Of a DNA stretch of 64,000 nucleotides, positions 1 through 11,067 are shown piece by piece (position 1 is the first letter of the stretch; each line of letters begins with the position of its first letter). The stretch spans positions 1 to 64,000 of the forward strand of contig JALQPE010000212.1 in the NCBI GenBank assembly GCA_030407315.1, written 5' to 3'. Source of the stretch: Asparagopsis taxiformis. Taxonomy: Eukaryota; Rhodophyta; Florideophyceae; Bonnemaisoniales; Bonnemaisoniaceae. Made by a program: the position numbers and the translations under genes. The notes beneath the pieces were generated by a model that was not told where the DNA came from, did not search any database, and saw nothing but the letters and a program-made list of their open reading frames with translations.

Positions 1-929
1 TAGAGAGTGAACGTAAGATCTATGATGAAAGCCCCGTCGTCGCTATTGGACACTCCTTGTCTAATGTCACTCAAAAATTCGTTGATGTAGACAGCAAGTT
101 TCCATGTAGTAGGACCATCACCACAGTTAAGGAAATGTAATGCTTCAGCTCTGTACACTCCATTTTCCACCGGGTCATCGACAGTATACACTGCTCTCTC
201 GCGTCGGAGGAGATTGAAGAATCCACATTGATCAGTGACATCATCCACGAAAATACCAGCTTCAGTCTCTCTAAATTCCGTATCCAATCGATCTCCATCA
301 GGTTCAAAGACAGCCAAGTCGAGATCGTCACCAGTATTCCATTCAAGTTCCACCGTAATTCTCGGCACTTCCGTTAAGAAGGCGATACAATCTCTGCGAC
401 TGGACGTGGTCACTGTAGTGAAGCCACGTCCAGTACCGATTTCATATGAGGTGATGGGCAATCTGACACACATCCCATCAAGAAAAGCATTTTGATTGCC
501 GACGAATGGTCTATGTCCAACACCTGAGCTTCGGTCGTTAAATTCAGTAACTGTGTAAACACCGAAGAAATCTTCCGGGTAACCAGTATTGAGACCTGGA
601 GGATCGAAATTTCCAATAAGTGATCGTCGCATACCACGGGGTGATACTATAGCTTCACCTGTTGATCGAATGAAACCAACAGTATCCCCATTCCGTTTGC
701 AGATGGCATCACTGATTGGCACGTCTGGAATGCCGGAAAACAAATCGACAACATCGTCACAAAACTCGAAGTCACATCCCCTGCCGCAACGCACCCTTTG
801 ACGGAGAGTTGTGTTCAGTTTGGGATAAGTGGAACTGCGTGCAGTAGACAGGGCAGCTTTGGACGGCGGCCTGGCGATAGATAATGCTATCAATGCGCAC
901 AGAAAGGATATCAACGTGATTGTTGCCAT
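1..929 (-). CDS. Secreted YfaP/DUF2135-like protein, partial (runs off left edge)
   Basis: Reading the minus strand from the ATG at 929, the frame stays open for 309 codons to the window edge, so the C-terminus is missing. It begins with a signal peptide (MATITLISFLCALIALSIA), then a small Cys cluster (CGRGCDFEFC). A C-terminal half follows with the motif WNTGDDLDLAVFEPDGD, which resembles the DUF2135/YfaP beta-sandwich core W-x-DLDL-x-V-x-PDG. The whole length aligns by eye with the protein at 6328-7305, sharing GVGH, ICVRLPI/MCVRLPI, RRDCIAF, PRI, GVY and NCGD. A secreted or wall-associated role is inferred; no enzymatic residues are recognised. A TATA-like TATAAGAA lies at 990-983, about 55 bases upstream of the ATG. 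Confidence 0.8.
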   Translation of the reverse strand, partial: MATITLISFLCALIALSIARPPSKAALSTARSSTYPKLNTTLRQRVRCGRGCDFEFCDDVVDLFSGIPDVPISDAICKRNGDTVGFIRSTGEAIVSPRGMRRSLIGNFDPPGLNTGYPEDFFGVYTVTEFNDRSSGVGHRPFVGNQNAFLDGMCVRLPITSYEIGTGRGFTTVTTSSRRDCIAFLTEVPRITVELEWNTGDDLDLAVFEPDGDRLDTEFRETEAGIFVDDVTDQCGFFNLLRRERAVYTVDDPVENGVYRAEALHFLNCGDGPTTWKLAVYINEFLSDIRQGVSNSDDGAFIIDLTFTL

Positions 930-982
930 GATTAATGCGATGAATATCGGGCACTTGCTATGATGGAAGAAGAATAGAGTGA

Positions 983-990
983 TTCTTATA
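983..990 (-). promoter_or_regulatory. TATA-like box of the left-edge DUF2135-like gene
   Basis: The minus strand reads TATAAGAA, 54-61 bases upstream of the ATG at 929. Other genes in the window also have a TATA-like element 30-120 bases before the ATG. Confidence 0.4.
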
Positions 991-1845
991 ATGTTTCAGA
1001 TTGCAAGAGAAGCTATGCTGTAATACATTCGCATTCTGTCGGGCACATTGCACACACGCAATTTGTGCTATATCGAGTCACGAAGTCAGCTGCGGTGCAC
1101 ACACTCTGTTGTGGACAATGTAGCATTCGCTGAACAGACAGTTGAGGCTTAGAAATTTGTAGAGATGCGCAGGAATCTGACCGACTTGCTGTCCAAATCT
1201 GGGAAAGACAGCGCGGTCATATTTCTTTGTCAAGTCTCGAGTTTAGGATACAAAGGTCGTGAGAGGCGTTTTGGAGGACGAGAGGCCTGAAAGGGTTGGC
1301 AGACGAGAATGATCACCGAAGAGTATACTCCAAATTTGAGATTGACGTCTGCTACTTGGTTGGGGGCTACACCCGATTCACATAACCCTTACAATCCACT
1401 TCTAGAAGCTTCAATGCTCCACCACACAATTTGTCTGATGTTTCCAAGCTATATATGATACCGTGGCAAAAAAAGGGCGCCCTGACTTGCAATTTTTTGT
1501 CGTATTCCGAGACGATGCTGTCAATAGTACAAAATGAATGGCACCACAGGAATATGTTACGAAAGGTGCACTGTCCACGTATGATGAACCCCAGAAGCCA
1601 CTGTAGCTTGAAGAATGACTGCCTCATTACTGTCCACAATTTGGGATCGACTCAAAACTTGCTTTCGAGTCTTGGACGATTCTAATAATGTCCACTAGAA
1701 AGTAGATCGAGGTTCAGAAACAGAATCTGGATCTCTTACTAAATTGATTCATGAACTTGGTAGAACACGCTTAGTTACCACGTACTACGCACTACTTTTC
1801 GCCATGAGCCCAGCAAAGCTATCGGGATTGCAGTCGTCTTGCCAA
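991..1845. other. Intergenic, no gene supported
   Basis: Only short overlapping open frames on both strands; none shows a signal peptide, repeats or family motifs. No RNA gene is seen. Confidence 0.5.
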
Positions 1846-3900
1846 TCACATCGAACACCCATATAATATGCTTTGCTGCCTGTGTCGTCCGTTCACCACT
1901 GAGACATCATGCGTCATGAGGCGTTCCATCTCCTCGAGTGCAACTATTACACCATGGTGTACAGGCATATCGCAACGAGTGATCCAAACAGCCCACAAAT
2001 TGTTGATATTCGATGACGCTCTGTCGCTACGCCGCATCAACAGTATTGCCTTGGAACCAAACCAGTCGCAATGGCACATGACAAGCTGTCTTTGCTCTGT
2101 ATTCGGTGATCTTGCCCATTGATTACCACTGCGGTGAAGTCAATTCTGAAGCTATTTCACGTCCAAGTTCATTGGTGGAATCAAATGACCATGCATGTCT
2201 TGAGCTCAGATTCAGCTGCACCCTCCACGTTTTCACTCGCATAAATCGCTCCACACCATGGCGGAAACATGGGAGCGTATGGAACCAGGCATTAACCCTT
2301 CAACACATATAGACCTTACGTTGTCAAATAAGCGGCATCGCATGGAGCAGCGTGGTCCCTACCACAGAACGGTAGTGAGTAGTTGCCAACATGGAAATTG
2401 CAAATTTTCATCTCCACAAATCAAACCACCGAGAGTCATGATCAACCTGGATCCCGTACCTCTGCATCTATATTCAGTCTGTCACTCCACGCTTGAAACC
2501 ATCTTCTTGTCCGTCCAACAGACCATGTCTCTAGCGCAATTAACACTTTCCTCTTCATACCTCAACATTCCTTGTCGCCACAGAGTCCTGGATAATTCGT
2601 TGATGCAGTTCTTCAGCGCTGTTCCGATCGACTGCGACACCCATCCCCCTTTCTCGAGTAGAAGAGCCGCATTCACCATCGTATCGCGCCCATTGTTCTC
2701 CTGGACAGCCCTTCGATACAGCTCCACTACACGAACAACATCAGCATCCATTCCAGATGCACCATTCCGCAGCAATTTCGCGAGGTTGCATAGAGCGTCA
2801 GAACTATTGCCTCTCTGAGAAAGCCGAGTCAATCATTCTCTCGTACAACTGCACAGCACGGGATACATTCACTTCCACTCCTGGTGCACTATTTTCATGC
2901 AGTTCGGCAAGGATATACATTACTCAATAGTTATATTCTTGCTCGATTGCTCTCTCATACAATTCCTCGGCGTGAAATATATCGACTTCCACCCCTGGCG
3001 CATCTCGTTCCAGCAGACAGCCGAGGTTACTCGTAGCTATGAAGTCAGTGCACTTAGCAATTACTCGCTTTCAGCTGCTCTGCGCGAACTGCATCGGCAT
3101 CTGCTCCTAGCGCACCGTCAACGATAGATATGCAAGGTTGCACGCAGCAGAACAACTACCCCCTCTCGCGATCACTCTCACACATAATACCGTCGCGCAA
3201 GTTGCCTAGGTCTTTACCCTTGTGCACCTATCCTTCAACAGAACTGCAAGCTGAAACATTGATCGCAGGCTATGACCTTCCTCGATCGCACGCTCGTATA
3301 ACTCAACAGCACGAGAAAAGTCTGCATCAACGTCCGACTTTTCACTCGGTATTTCAGCAAGCTTCTACATTGCACCAAAGTGATCCTTGCAGTAACCACC
3401 ATTTTGCACAGCGTCGCAGCCTGTTTTAAATCCTTCACAGCACTGTGCGGACCCTGCTTTGTAATCATTACCAGATTAAATATATGAGATCTTGGCATAA
3501 CCGATAGCCTGCAACATATCTCCATCTGCACCTCCGTGTACATGAACGAGAATGTCGGAAGATTTGAGCTTCACTGCAAAGAAATTCTGCGACGTAACAG
3601 CCTTTTCGAACAAGAGAACACGCATAGAATCCCGGTCAATCGCGACTTCGCCACTAAAGACTAAAACACCAGATCTTTCATAGCATCGCAATGCAAACAT
3701 TCTATAATTGCCGTTTGAAGCAGCTGGACGGCATCAGGAACGTTACATTCCTCGCCACCTGTCCTCCACAGGAACATGCCGTTTAACGAGTACTTCACTT
3801 CAAAATTTGCATGCTCCAGAATGCATCTTTCATGCCAGTCTGCTGCTACACCCTAATACCTGTCCACGTCTTCAATAGCACAGTGAAACGCGTTTACAAT
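1846..3900 (-). pseudogene. Decayed Sel1-like repeat protein
   Basis: On the minus strand, fragments in all three frames keep the Sel1/TPR-like pattern (A-x-x-L-Y-x-x-A followed by L-A-x-L-L-x-x-G). Examples are GVEVDIFHAEELYERAIEQ, GVEVNVSRAVQLYER, ADVVRVVELYRRAVQENNG and VPDAVQLLQTAI. Stops and frame changes occur about every 100-250 bases (one longer piece is 2482-2832), so no full-length product is possible. Sel1 repeats form alpha-solenoid scaffolds in secretory-pathway quality control and signalling. A second gene with the same repeat style is at 51673-54118. The outer limits given are approximate, set where the repeat pattern fades. Confidence 0.65.
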
Positions 3901-6240
3901 GTAATACATGAGGGCGAAATGTAGTCATGAGTGGCGGCGCACGTCTTCCAACTGGGAAGTTTGAGCTGAACGCGAGAGTGATGAACGCTCAGTTAGGGGT
4001 GCGGTGGAGATTGATGGGATTGAGAGGTGCGAGATGCAAACATCATTTGAATGCAGAATGTAGACGAAATGGAGAGATTGTGCTGCGGTTGTCTGAAGAG
4101 GGATGGGCTGGGAGCGCTAGGTGCAACGAGCTGAGAGCATTTTCACTTGTGCGTATAGACTGGTTGGAATGAAATGGCGGCGAAGCATATTGGATTGGAA
4201 ACGAAACATCGCGCTGATAAAGTATCTTCGGAAGTTGGGTAACGATGGGAGTGAATGGTTGGTACACTGAAAATACTATATTTCTTTGCTCAATTGAGGT
4301 ACTGCAGTGTCATTAATTTCCCCATGCTTCAATTTGAATTACATTTTATTTCCGACCACTAGCCAGAGACCTTGAAAGGCACTTGGTCATCAATACTTCG
4401 CTTGCCCCAGTGTCGTGACTTGAAACGTTGTGCATCGAAACAGAGCAGCATAAGAATTGGCCTATGTAGTGAAGCATCAACTTTCCCGCAGTACAAGTCA
4501 TCAGCGCTAATTATATCACTGTCGATACCTCACTTTGGTAGCTGGGGATTAGGAGATGAAGTTTGCATTCGAAACAATTTGAAAGGGTTACTACATGAAC
4601 ATGTTGGAAAAACTCTGATGGTCGGTGAATATGACACTGACGACGTTAACTGTGAGTGTATCCAAGCAGAGCCGAACACAATTTCTAGGAAGCAATCTTC
4701 AACGTGTGGATAGCAAGGAACAAGAAATTTCGCATTCAAAATGCGGTCATATACACCGATCGCACTCGTCCTTGTACATTTGCAATTGCAGCCAAGCTAC
4801 ACGTCCAAGTACTGGAGAATCATATTGGATGATAGCACCGAGCGCTCTAGTTGAACAATTGGTATCCACCTGTTCTAGCTCGGCTTTTTGAAACGATGCA
4901 GATTATGCTTCCAAAATAGATTTGAAATCAATCTGTACAAGGGGGCGACTATTTCCGCGCCGTTTCAACTTGTGCAATCAGGAAGGCCTGCCGGGTTTGG
5001 ACGACACCACCACCGCACATGAAACGGTCATTCAGAAATTGATAGCCATTGGACAGGTCATCTTCTTTGCAATCTGTGCGTATATGTAGCAGATCTAGAG
5101 CCTTGCAGGGGTTTGCGAGCATATTCAAATTTCGTCACAAAATCAGGCCGTTTTCTTCAAAAGCTTGTGGCTTCTGTACAGCGAGATCCACGTCGTCGTT
5201 TCCCCAGATCTTGAATTCAAACGCTTGAATCTACATGTCTTTTGAATTGCTTCTTGTAGAGGATGTGATACCGAATGCAACTCGCCGTAATATACCTACA
5301 AGTTTGGTTAACAACTGTGCAGTGAACTACTTTCAGAACACGGTCCTTCTACGTAAATTGTTCAGCCTGTCATGCAAACTGACCTGTTTTTCAATATCTC
5401 GCTGTGTAGGACCCTTACCCTGCCACCTTCACAACAGCTCGATTATCGTCGAGACTGTCATAACAGTTTGCTCTGAAATGTAATGTATCAGCGAAGACTA
5501 TCAACTTTGATTACAGATCGAATAAACGAAATTATCAAATGATGAAAGGCAATACCAATAAGCGTTACATCTCTAGCGCTGATGACTAGCTACAGTAGAT
5601 ATTCTGCGCGAATGATCGCACCATGCGATCATCCACACGACCTCCAGAAAAAAAGACAGAACAGCTCAGTCTTGAGCACCAGGTAGCTTTAAGCAAAGGC
5701 CTTTACTTCACCTTGTGTCATAAATCACACCTAGCTGTCTCGGGGAGCATATTCTAGTCCTAGACCGCCACTATTCTCCAAGGAAACCTGTACAGAAACC
5801 CTGAACGCCCCCTTGTTACAATCTAATTTAAGATTGTAGACGTTGAATCTCGTCATTGACAAGCCCGCAACGAAAACAATCTGCATGAACGATTCATCAC
5901 TCATCCTGCACATTAGCACGTCGTAATGCAACGTACCCGGTTTTCAAATTTCCCCCCTTCGCACATCATTGGTTCGTCCAATGTTTCAGACGAAATCGCC
6001 GAGGATGCACCAAAACTCTGACCGTTGAAAAACACTTCGCACTAATTGTCATACAAGCATGGGCGCGATGTTGACATTATGTGCACTTCAATCCTTGTCA
6101 TTGATGACGTATGTCAACTCACATCTGCTTCATACACCGCTGATATTTCACGCACCTGAAATGGGCGACTGTTGATCAGCAAATTTATTCGAGACGTTTC
6201 AAAAGCCTCAATCGCTGTTCTCGTTCCAGATCTCAAACAC
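3901..6240. other. No gene supported; two weak candidate ORFs
   Basis: This stretch holds no recognisable gene. Two open frames look slightly more protein-like than the rest. A plus-strand frame at 4372-4713 contains HFGSWGLGDEVCIRNNLKG and reaches a GTGAGT donor-like site near 4650. A minus-strand frame at 5731-5931 ends FRVSVQVSLENSGGLGLE. Neither has a convincing start codon or a family match I can name. They could be exons or relics of host genes. Confidence 0.35.
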
Positions 6241-6247
6241 TATATTA
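6241..6247 (+). promoter_or_regulatory. TATA-like box (TATATTA)
   Basis: TATATTA lies 81-87 bases upstream of the ATG at 6328, in the same position class as the TATA boxes of the other secreted-protein genes here. Confidence 0.4.
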
Positions 6248-6327
6248 TGTCTAGCTAGTTCCACAGAGTTCACAGCCCTCCTCCGCACCATCAACATTCC
6301 AACTCATTCAACACTGCCTTATTCAAC

Positions 6328-7305
6328 ATGACGACTAACATTCTCGCACTTATTCTCCTTTTCATTGGACTTGCGACCGCAAACCCTCTGGTACAAACAT
6401 CAGCAAAGCACAAGCGCAATATTGCAGCATTCCAGAGATCACCAGACCTCATTACTGCGCAGCGACAAAATGTAATTTGCTCTGGAAGGTGCCGTTTCCG
6501 CTTTTGTAATTTCGACACCAGAGTGTTCGTCGGTATGCCCGATATGGCCATCAGCAGTCCAATATGTTTCGACGAGGAAGGGGTGAACATTGGCTCAATT
6601 GACGAAACAGGCGAAGCACTCATCTGGGCCCCAGGAGCAAGACGTCTTCCAATATCCCAATACGAACCCGAAGGATTGGAACAGAAATTCGCGCCGAAAT
6701 TCTTCAAGACGTTTGCAACTCTGCGAGCCATCACGTCAGGCGTGGGACATGCGTCACTGCAAGCAAACCAGGACAAGATCATCAATGACATCTGCGTTCG
6801 GCTTCCAATTCGTTCATACCAACTCGTTGGCCGAAGAGGAGAACTGCTCACTCGTATCAACACGGACGACCGACGAGATTGCATTGCATTCACTACAGAA
6901 ATCCCGCGAATTGCCATCGAGCTCACCTGGCAGTCCAGTGATGATCTGGATCTATTCGTAACCGAACCCGATGGAGACTCGATCTACTACCGCAATTTGC
7001 GCACGGAGGGCGGCGAGCTACTGGAGGATACCGTGAATAACTGTGGGACGAAAGGTTTGCGGGGTCGTGAACGAGTCGTATATGCGCGTGATAGCCCTAT
7101 CGAGACTGGCGTCTATGGCGTTCGTGCGCAGCATTTCCGTAACTGTGGCGACGAACAAGGCGGTACGGCGTGGAGGATTCGCGTGTATATCGACGGAAAG
7201 TTGACGACGGTGAGAAGTGGCGTTTCAACGCAGGACAATGAAGAAATCATTTCTGGAAGCTCGTTCACTTTCGAGATTGACATTCCGGACACGGATGATG
7301 TTTGA
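6328..7305 (+). CDS. Secreted YfaP/DUF2135-like protein, 325 aa
   Basis: An intact 325-residue frame with ATG start and TGA stop. Residues 1-19 form a signal peptide (MTTNILALILLFIGLATAN). A Cys cluster follows at 51-60 (CSGRCRFRFC), then a conserved middle region, and a C-terminal domain from about 195. The motif at 201-217, WQSSDDLDLFVTEPDGD, matches the aspartate-rich strand of DUF2135/YfaP-type domains, and GVYGVRAQHFRNCGD (261-275) fits the later strands. It is a full-length paralogue of the partial gene at 1-929, on the opposite strand. No transmembrane segment follows the signal peptide, so secretion is likely. The acidic DDLDL/PDGD loops might bind a cation; that is inference. Function is unknown. 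Confidence 0.82.
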   Translation: MTTNILALILLFIGLATANPLVQTSAKHKRNIAAFQRSPDLITAQRQNVICSGRCRFRFCNFDTRVFVGMPDMAISSPICFDEEGVNIGSIDETGEALIWAPGARRLPISQYEPEGLEQKFAPKFFKTFATLRAITSGVGHASLQANQDKIINDICVRLPIRSYQLVGRRGELLTRINTDDRRDCIAFTTEIPRIAIELTWQSSDDLDLFVTEPDGDSIYYRNLRTEGGELLEDTVNNCGTKGLRGRERVVYARDSPIETGVYGVRAQHFRNCGDEQGGTAWRIRVYIDGKLTTVRSGVSTQDNEEIISGSSFTFEIDIPDTDDV

Positions 7306-7732
7306 AAGGGCTGTGGCGATTGACGGTTGACCTCGTCCTTTCGTTATGGGGTTTTTCGCATGTGGATGACGCTTGGTCATGAGGAAGGACGTCTTGCGTA
7401 TCATAGGGGTTGATTGTAGAGGCGAAGTTCTCATGTGACCTCTGCGTCGTGCCCTGACATGGTGTGGGATGAGCGGGGGGACAACAGCAGACAGGAGTTG
7501 ACTCAAATTGTAGAGTGCTTGTAAAAAGGGTAAAATGTGATTATTGTTGTGTTTCAGCGATTACGGCTCCTCTCGAGGGCCCGAAGACTAGGCTACAAAA
7601 TGCAGTGTCGCTGCTGATATTAATTTAAATTGATTTTATTTTGTTCGAAGTGGTTTGGTAAAATAATCCCATGTTGGAATATGGCTTTTATACTGTTCCC
7701 CCAGCCTCGAACTCGGCGAGGAGGGTCCGATC
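7306..7732. other. Intergenic between the DUF2135-like gene and tRNA-Ala
   Basis: No gene or repeat seen. An AT-rich stretch at about 7616-7675 may contain the 3' end signal of the upstream gene. Confidence 0.4.
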
Positions 7733-7805
7733 GGGTCTGTAGCTCAATTGGTAGAGTGCTCGCTTAGCATGCGAGAGGTACCGGGATCGAAGCCCGGCAG
7801 ATCCA
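7733..7805 (+). tRNA. tRNA-Ala(AGC)
   Basis: The 73-base sequence folds as a standard tRNA without intron. The acceptor GGGTCTG pairs with CAGATCC (one G-U). The anticodon loop has AGC at 7766-7768 flanked by a five-pair stem (CTCGC/GCGAG). The T-stem is CCGGG/CCCGG with loop ATCGAAG, and the discriminator is A. The A at T-loop position 54 (GGATCGA rather than GGTTCGA) is the form I know from plant tRNA-Ala. The encoded A34 would be converted to inosine. Confidence 0.95.
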
Positions 7806-7814
7806 GCGGCTCGA

Positions 7815-7822
7815 TTTTTTTT
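7815..7822 (+). terminator. Pol III terminator of tRNA-Ala (T8)
   Basis: Eight consecutive T bases begin nine bases after the discriminator base. Confidence 0.9.
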
Positions 7823-8854
7823 CCTGGGGCAACTATTTCGCTGCAACATTCGGAAACTTATTTGCAACTGAGGAACGATAACTAACCATTCACGCCGGCA
7901 CACGAGTCGGGTGGGCTCTTCATGCGAATATGACCACATTCCCGAACAAAAAGCTATAGCTCTAGTTGCTGCAGCCTGCCACGATCGTATCCTCTACGGC
8001 TACTCCATCCGATGGACGGATGCATAGAGGAAACAAGTTGATGTCATGCAAACGAATGGCTTCTCCACACAGTATCTGAGCCGTCATTGGTCAAACTTTT
8101 GAATTGAATTTCAGTTTGACAGGTTATCAAAGAGACAACTTGTTTCGCCCTGAAATCTACTCTGGACAACGCCTTCATACTTTGAATTTAGTGAAGCTCA
8201 CGCCTCGAATATCGCGCGCATGTAATGTTCTGCACTGCTGCTCGTTGCTCCCATTACTTACGTTCACATCTTTCCCTCCTCTATGATGCTCTGGACCCTT
8301 GAATGACATCACGAATGTGAAACGCATTTTTTTCTTGCCCTAACAGAGCAGCCCATTTCATCAGGCCACGACTAAAGCGTCATTTGCCATGGTAATTCAC
8401 CATTTCACATAGTTCAGCCAATTCCTCTTCTCGCACAGCTTAGCTGTAATCTGAAAACTGACATGCGCACAAACATTGTCATCAACATGACACCAGTTCA
8501 ATCATACTAGATTGCTGGACAGTCAAACTGACTTTCATCTTGTAATCCATCCTCAGAAGAGGTATGTTCACTTCGATGTCCTCTGAATTTTTCCAGTATC
8601 GATCAGTGACACTGTTCTGCTGGTTAATTGAGCAAACCGGCGGGGAAGCGAGTGCCGTATGCCACGTTTCTCCTTGAGCAATGAGCTCAAAGAAATTCAT
8701 ACCATCAGGCAATGATGCTTAAATCATCACGAGATCTATCAGCTTTGCCATCCAGCTATACATTCCAAACTCTTACAGCACCATCGGTTCTTGATTTTTA
8801 GGTCCTTCCAAACCATTTGTTCAAAACAGCTACCAATTTCTGGAGTAGAAAGAA
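7823..8854. other. Intergenic, no gene supported
   Basis: Only short unrecognised frames. The minus frame at 8482-8712 has no family signature. Confidence 0.4.
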
Positions 8855-8860
8855 TATATA
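8855..8860 (+). promoter_or_regulatory. TATA box (TATATA)
   Basis: TATATA lies 99-104 bases upstream of the ATG at 8959. Confidence 0.45.
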
Positions 8861-8958
8861 GCTAGTGACTTGCGTTCTCTCTGCGGTTGAATCTGTAGTT
8901 AACACAAAGAACACCAGTTCACGATATTCAGCTCGCCCGATAAACCTTGATCTTCAAG

Positions 8959-9507
8959 ATGTTCAAGGCCGTCTTTTTCCTTCTCCTGGTACTCTGCATC
9001 AACAACATATCAGCAGAACAATCATCCCCCGCGCTGGAAAACAGTAACCAGTTTGACCAACTCTCCTCAAATGCTCGTGTTGTGCAGGAATTCGCGGAGG
9101 ATTCTGATGTGGAGTCCATCGCTTTCCTATCTGGACGTCAGGTAACTACCCGTACATGTTCCACTCCCTTCGGTAGATCTACATCACGAAGAATGAAGTG
9201 CCGCCCTGGAAGGCTTCGATTCCACGTCAGGGTCTATTTCAACTGGCGTTGCGTCAAGTTACACTTTGGAGTATACTTGAGATGTATTCCGAGAAGACGT
9301 GCAATTCGTCTCGCAAAAAGGTCTGTCATGTGCTTCAAGAGACGCATCATGGTCGAATGTAGGGCTCCAAGTCAGAGTTGTGCCATGTCAGTTCTACGGG
9401 CTTGCACTATTTCACGCACTAGGATTGAACCAAAGACGCCTGAGCCCGTTGCTGAAGTGACGGAAGAACCTTCTGTATCACCTGTGGTTGACGTATCCGA
9501 TCCTTAG
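8959..9507 (+). CDS. Small cationic secreted protein, 182 aa, family A copy 1
   Basis: The ATG at 8959 is chosen because it starts directly with a strong signal peptide (MFKAVFFLLLVLCINNISA). An acidic linker (about 20-58) is followed by a very basic core at about 76-132 with alternating hydrophobic and charged residues, as in beta strands (RLRFHVRVYFNWRCVKLHF). A C-terminal QSCAMSVLRAC motif (139-149) and an acidic Pro/Glu/Val tail complete it. The protein at 10452-10967 shares the same order: MFK signal peptide, acidic linker, basic core with W-x-C-x-K, then SCA-x-x-V-x-R-x-C. The acidic linker and basic core look like the propeptide and mature part of a secreted cationic protein. I recognise no named family. 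An antimicrobial or wall-binding role is only a guess. Confidence 0.7.
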   Translation: MFKAVFFLLLVLCINNISAEQSSPALENSNQFDQLSSNARVVQEFAEDSDVESIAFLSGRQVTTRTCSTPFGRSTSRRMKCRPGRLRFHVRVYFNWRCVKLHFGVYLRCIPRRRAIRLAKRSVMCFKRRIMVECRAPSQSCAMSVLRACTISRTRIEPKTPEPVAEVTEEPSVSPVVDVSDP

Positions 9508-10451
9508 CTTGTTCGAGGTGGGATATTTCAGGTAATGGTTTCTTGAAAGAAACATTATGTTACCGATTTGAAAGCATGGTTATGGATGTGATGTGTATGG
9601 TTTCTATATTCTCATCTTAGTTCTACTCCCATCACTCAAACAAGCTTGTATGTAAATTGGCGTCCGTTTTCCTCTTTTACCAATTCCACTAGAACATAGT
9701 ATCTGATGTTTCCTTCGATTTCTTCAAGGACCGCCTTTTGTGTCAGGGAAAGGTAACTACACTTCCGGGCGCATAGAACTGAATATGTCGTCGATAAATT
9801 GCAATTTGGAAAACTAAAAATTAATTTAGTGGAATCACGAATTCGTCAGTATGCTAAAGCAGGACAGCTGTACAATCGGGCGGCTCCACCGGCCAACTCA
9901 CCTCAGGATGAGATAAAGCATCAGGAGAAACGATATGAAGGGTAATCCATATTTTTCAAAATATTTTCCAATATTTGCACTGAATTGGAATATATTTCAA
10001 AGCCGGGAGTATTTGAAAATTCAAACCATCGGCCCGTATTTTATTGACTTCGTGCAGTTCGAGAACATGCCACACTCCCTTATGGATGATGACGTGTGGG
10101 TGTTGCTTCCCACTACTCGAGGATGACAAGAGCCCAGTTCCCAGCGCGAGCCAGAGTTTGTTCAGGTGTAACTTTCTCAATACTCCAGGTTTATGAAGTG
10201 AGTACTGGCTTAACACATCTGAGGCCTAAGCATGGTTGCACTAATTTCTGATAAACGTATACCGCGGCAAACGTGTGGGCTCACGTTCTAAAACAGAGCT
10301 ATGGTTTCATCAGAGGGACCTAGTTCCTATATGATTTATAAAGCCATCTACCACCGCCGAAGAGCCAGAAATCATGAACCAGTCTATCGAACGTACATGG
10401 ATGTAATAGTCTAGACGGAACCGCCGGGTCGAACAATCTCTAATTCCTCGT
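9508..10451. other. Gap between two facing paralogues, no gene supported
   Basis: This AT-rich spacer of about 940 bases separates the 3' ends of the two family A genes, which converge. Open frames here (for example 9935-10126) are short and unrecognised. Confidence 0.4.
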
Positions 10452-10967
10452 CTATCTGCTGGGTCGAACAGTCTCTACTTCCTCGTCAATCTCAGCGTCA
10501 TCGGGGAAGCAACGTCTCACGACATCGGTCGCACAACTATCATCCGTTCGTGAGCATCGAGAGCTCCCAGATGACGCGCATTGCTCAGCCTCTTCCTGCT
10601 CTCTCAAGAACTGTTGCTCATCTGACGTCCTCTGTGGAGCACTCACGCCAAATGCGAAATGGCGCTTATATCTGATCACGTAATGGCGCTTGAAACAGCC
10701 CCAGCTGAGGTGGAGTCTGATGACGCACTTGAAATGAACACTTCTGGTTCTGCTTTTGACGGTAAATATCGGGAATGCTGCACATAGTGGCACAGGCACA
10801 GGTCTTAGCTGTCTCTGAGACGTTTCAATTGTTCCGTGTTCGATATCCCTTTCGGAGTCGATGGTGATCTCATGTTCTGAGGAAATCTCGACGTTGGGTA
10901 CTTCTGCAGATTGGGCAAAGTTTACAAGAAGGCATAAGAGCAGAATAGCCAAGCTGTACTTGAACAT
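10452..10967 (-). CDS. Small cationic secreted protein, 171 aa, family A copy 2
   Basis: Starts at the ATG at 10967 with the signal peptide MFKYSLAILLLCLLVNFAQS, then an acidic linker (about 21-48). The basic core at about 70-106 holds HFKCVIRLHLSWGCFKRHYV. An acidic Gln/Glu-rich segment follows, then DSCATDVVRRC at 143-153. Compared with 8959-9507 the identity is low outside the signal peptide, but the Cys/Trp spacing in the core and the C-terminal SCA-x-x-V-x-R-x-C motif are shared, so they are probably diverged paralogues in convergent orientation. A TATAAAT lies about 95 bases upstream. No named family is recognised. Confidence 0.7.
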   Translation of the reverse strand: MFKYSLAILLLCLLVNFAQSAEVPNVEISSEHEITIDSERDIEHGTIETSQRQLRPVPVPLCAAFPIFTVKSRTRSVHFKCVIRLHLSWGCFKRHYVIRYKRHFAFGVSAPQRTSDEQQFLREQEEAEQCASSGSSRCSRTDDSCATDVVRRCFPDDAEIDEEVETVRPSR

Positions 10968-11060
10968 TTTGAATGGTGTGAAGAAACTTTGACGTGGTAG
11001 AGCTATGCAAGATGCAGTTGACTGTGACTAGACCTGGTGTTTAGCTCACCTCTGCTCGCC

Positions 11061-11067
11061 ATTTATA
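11061..11067 (-). promoter_or_regulatory. TATA box (TATAAAT)
   Basis: On the minus strand TATAAAT lies 94-100 bases before the ATG at 10967. Confidence 0.5.

Noticed and set aside
2258..2818. 186-codon plus-strand ORF
   Set aside because: Lies opposite the decayed Sel1 gene, whose minus-strand repeat pattern explains it as a shadow frame.
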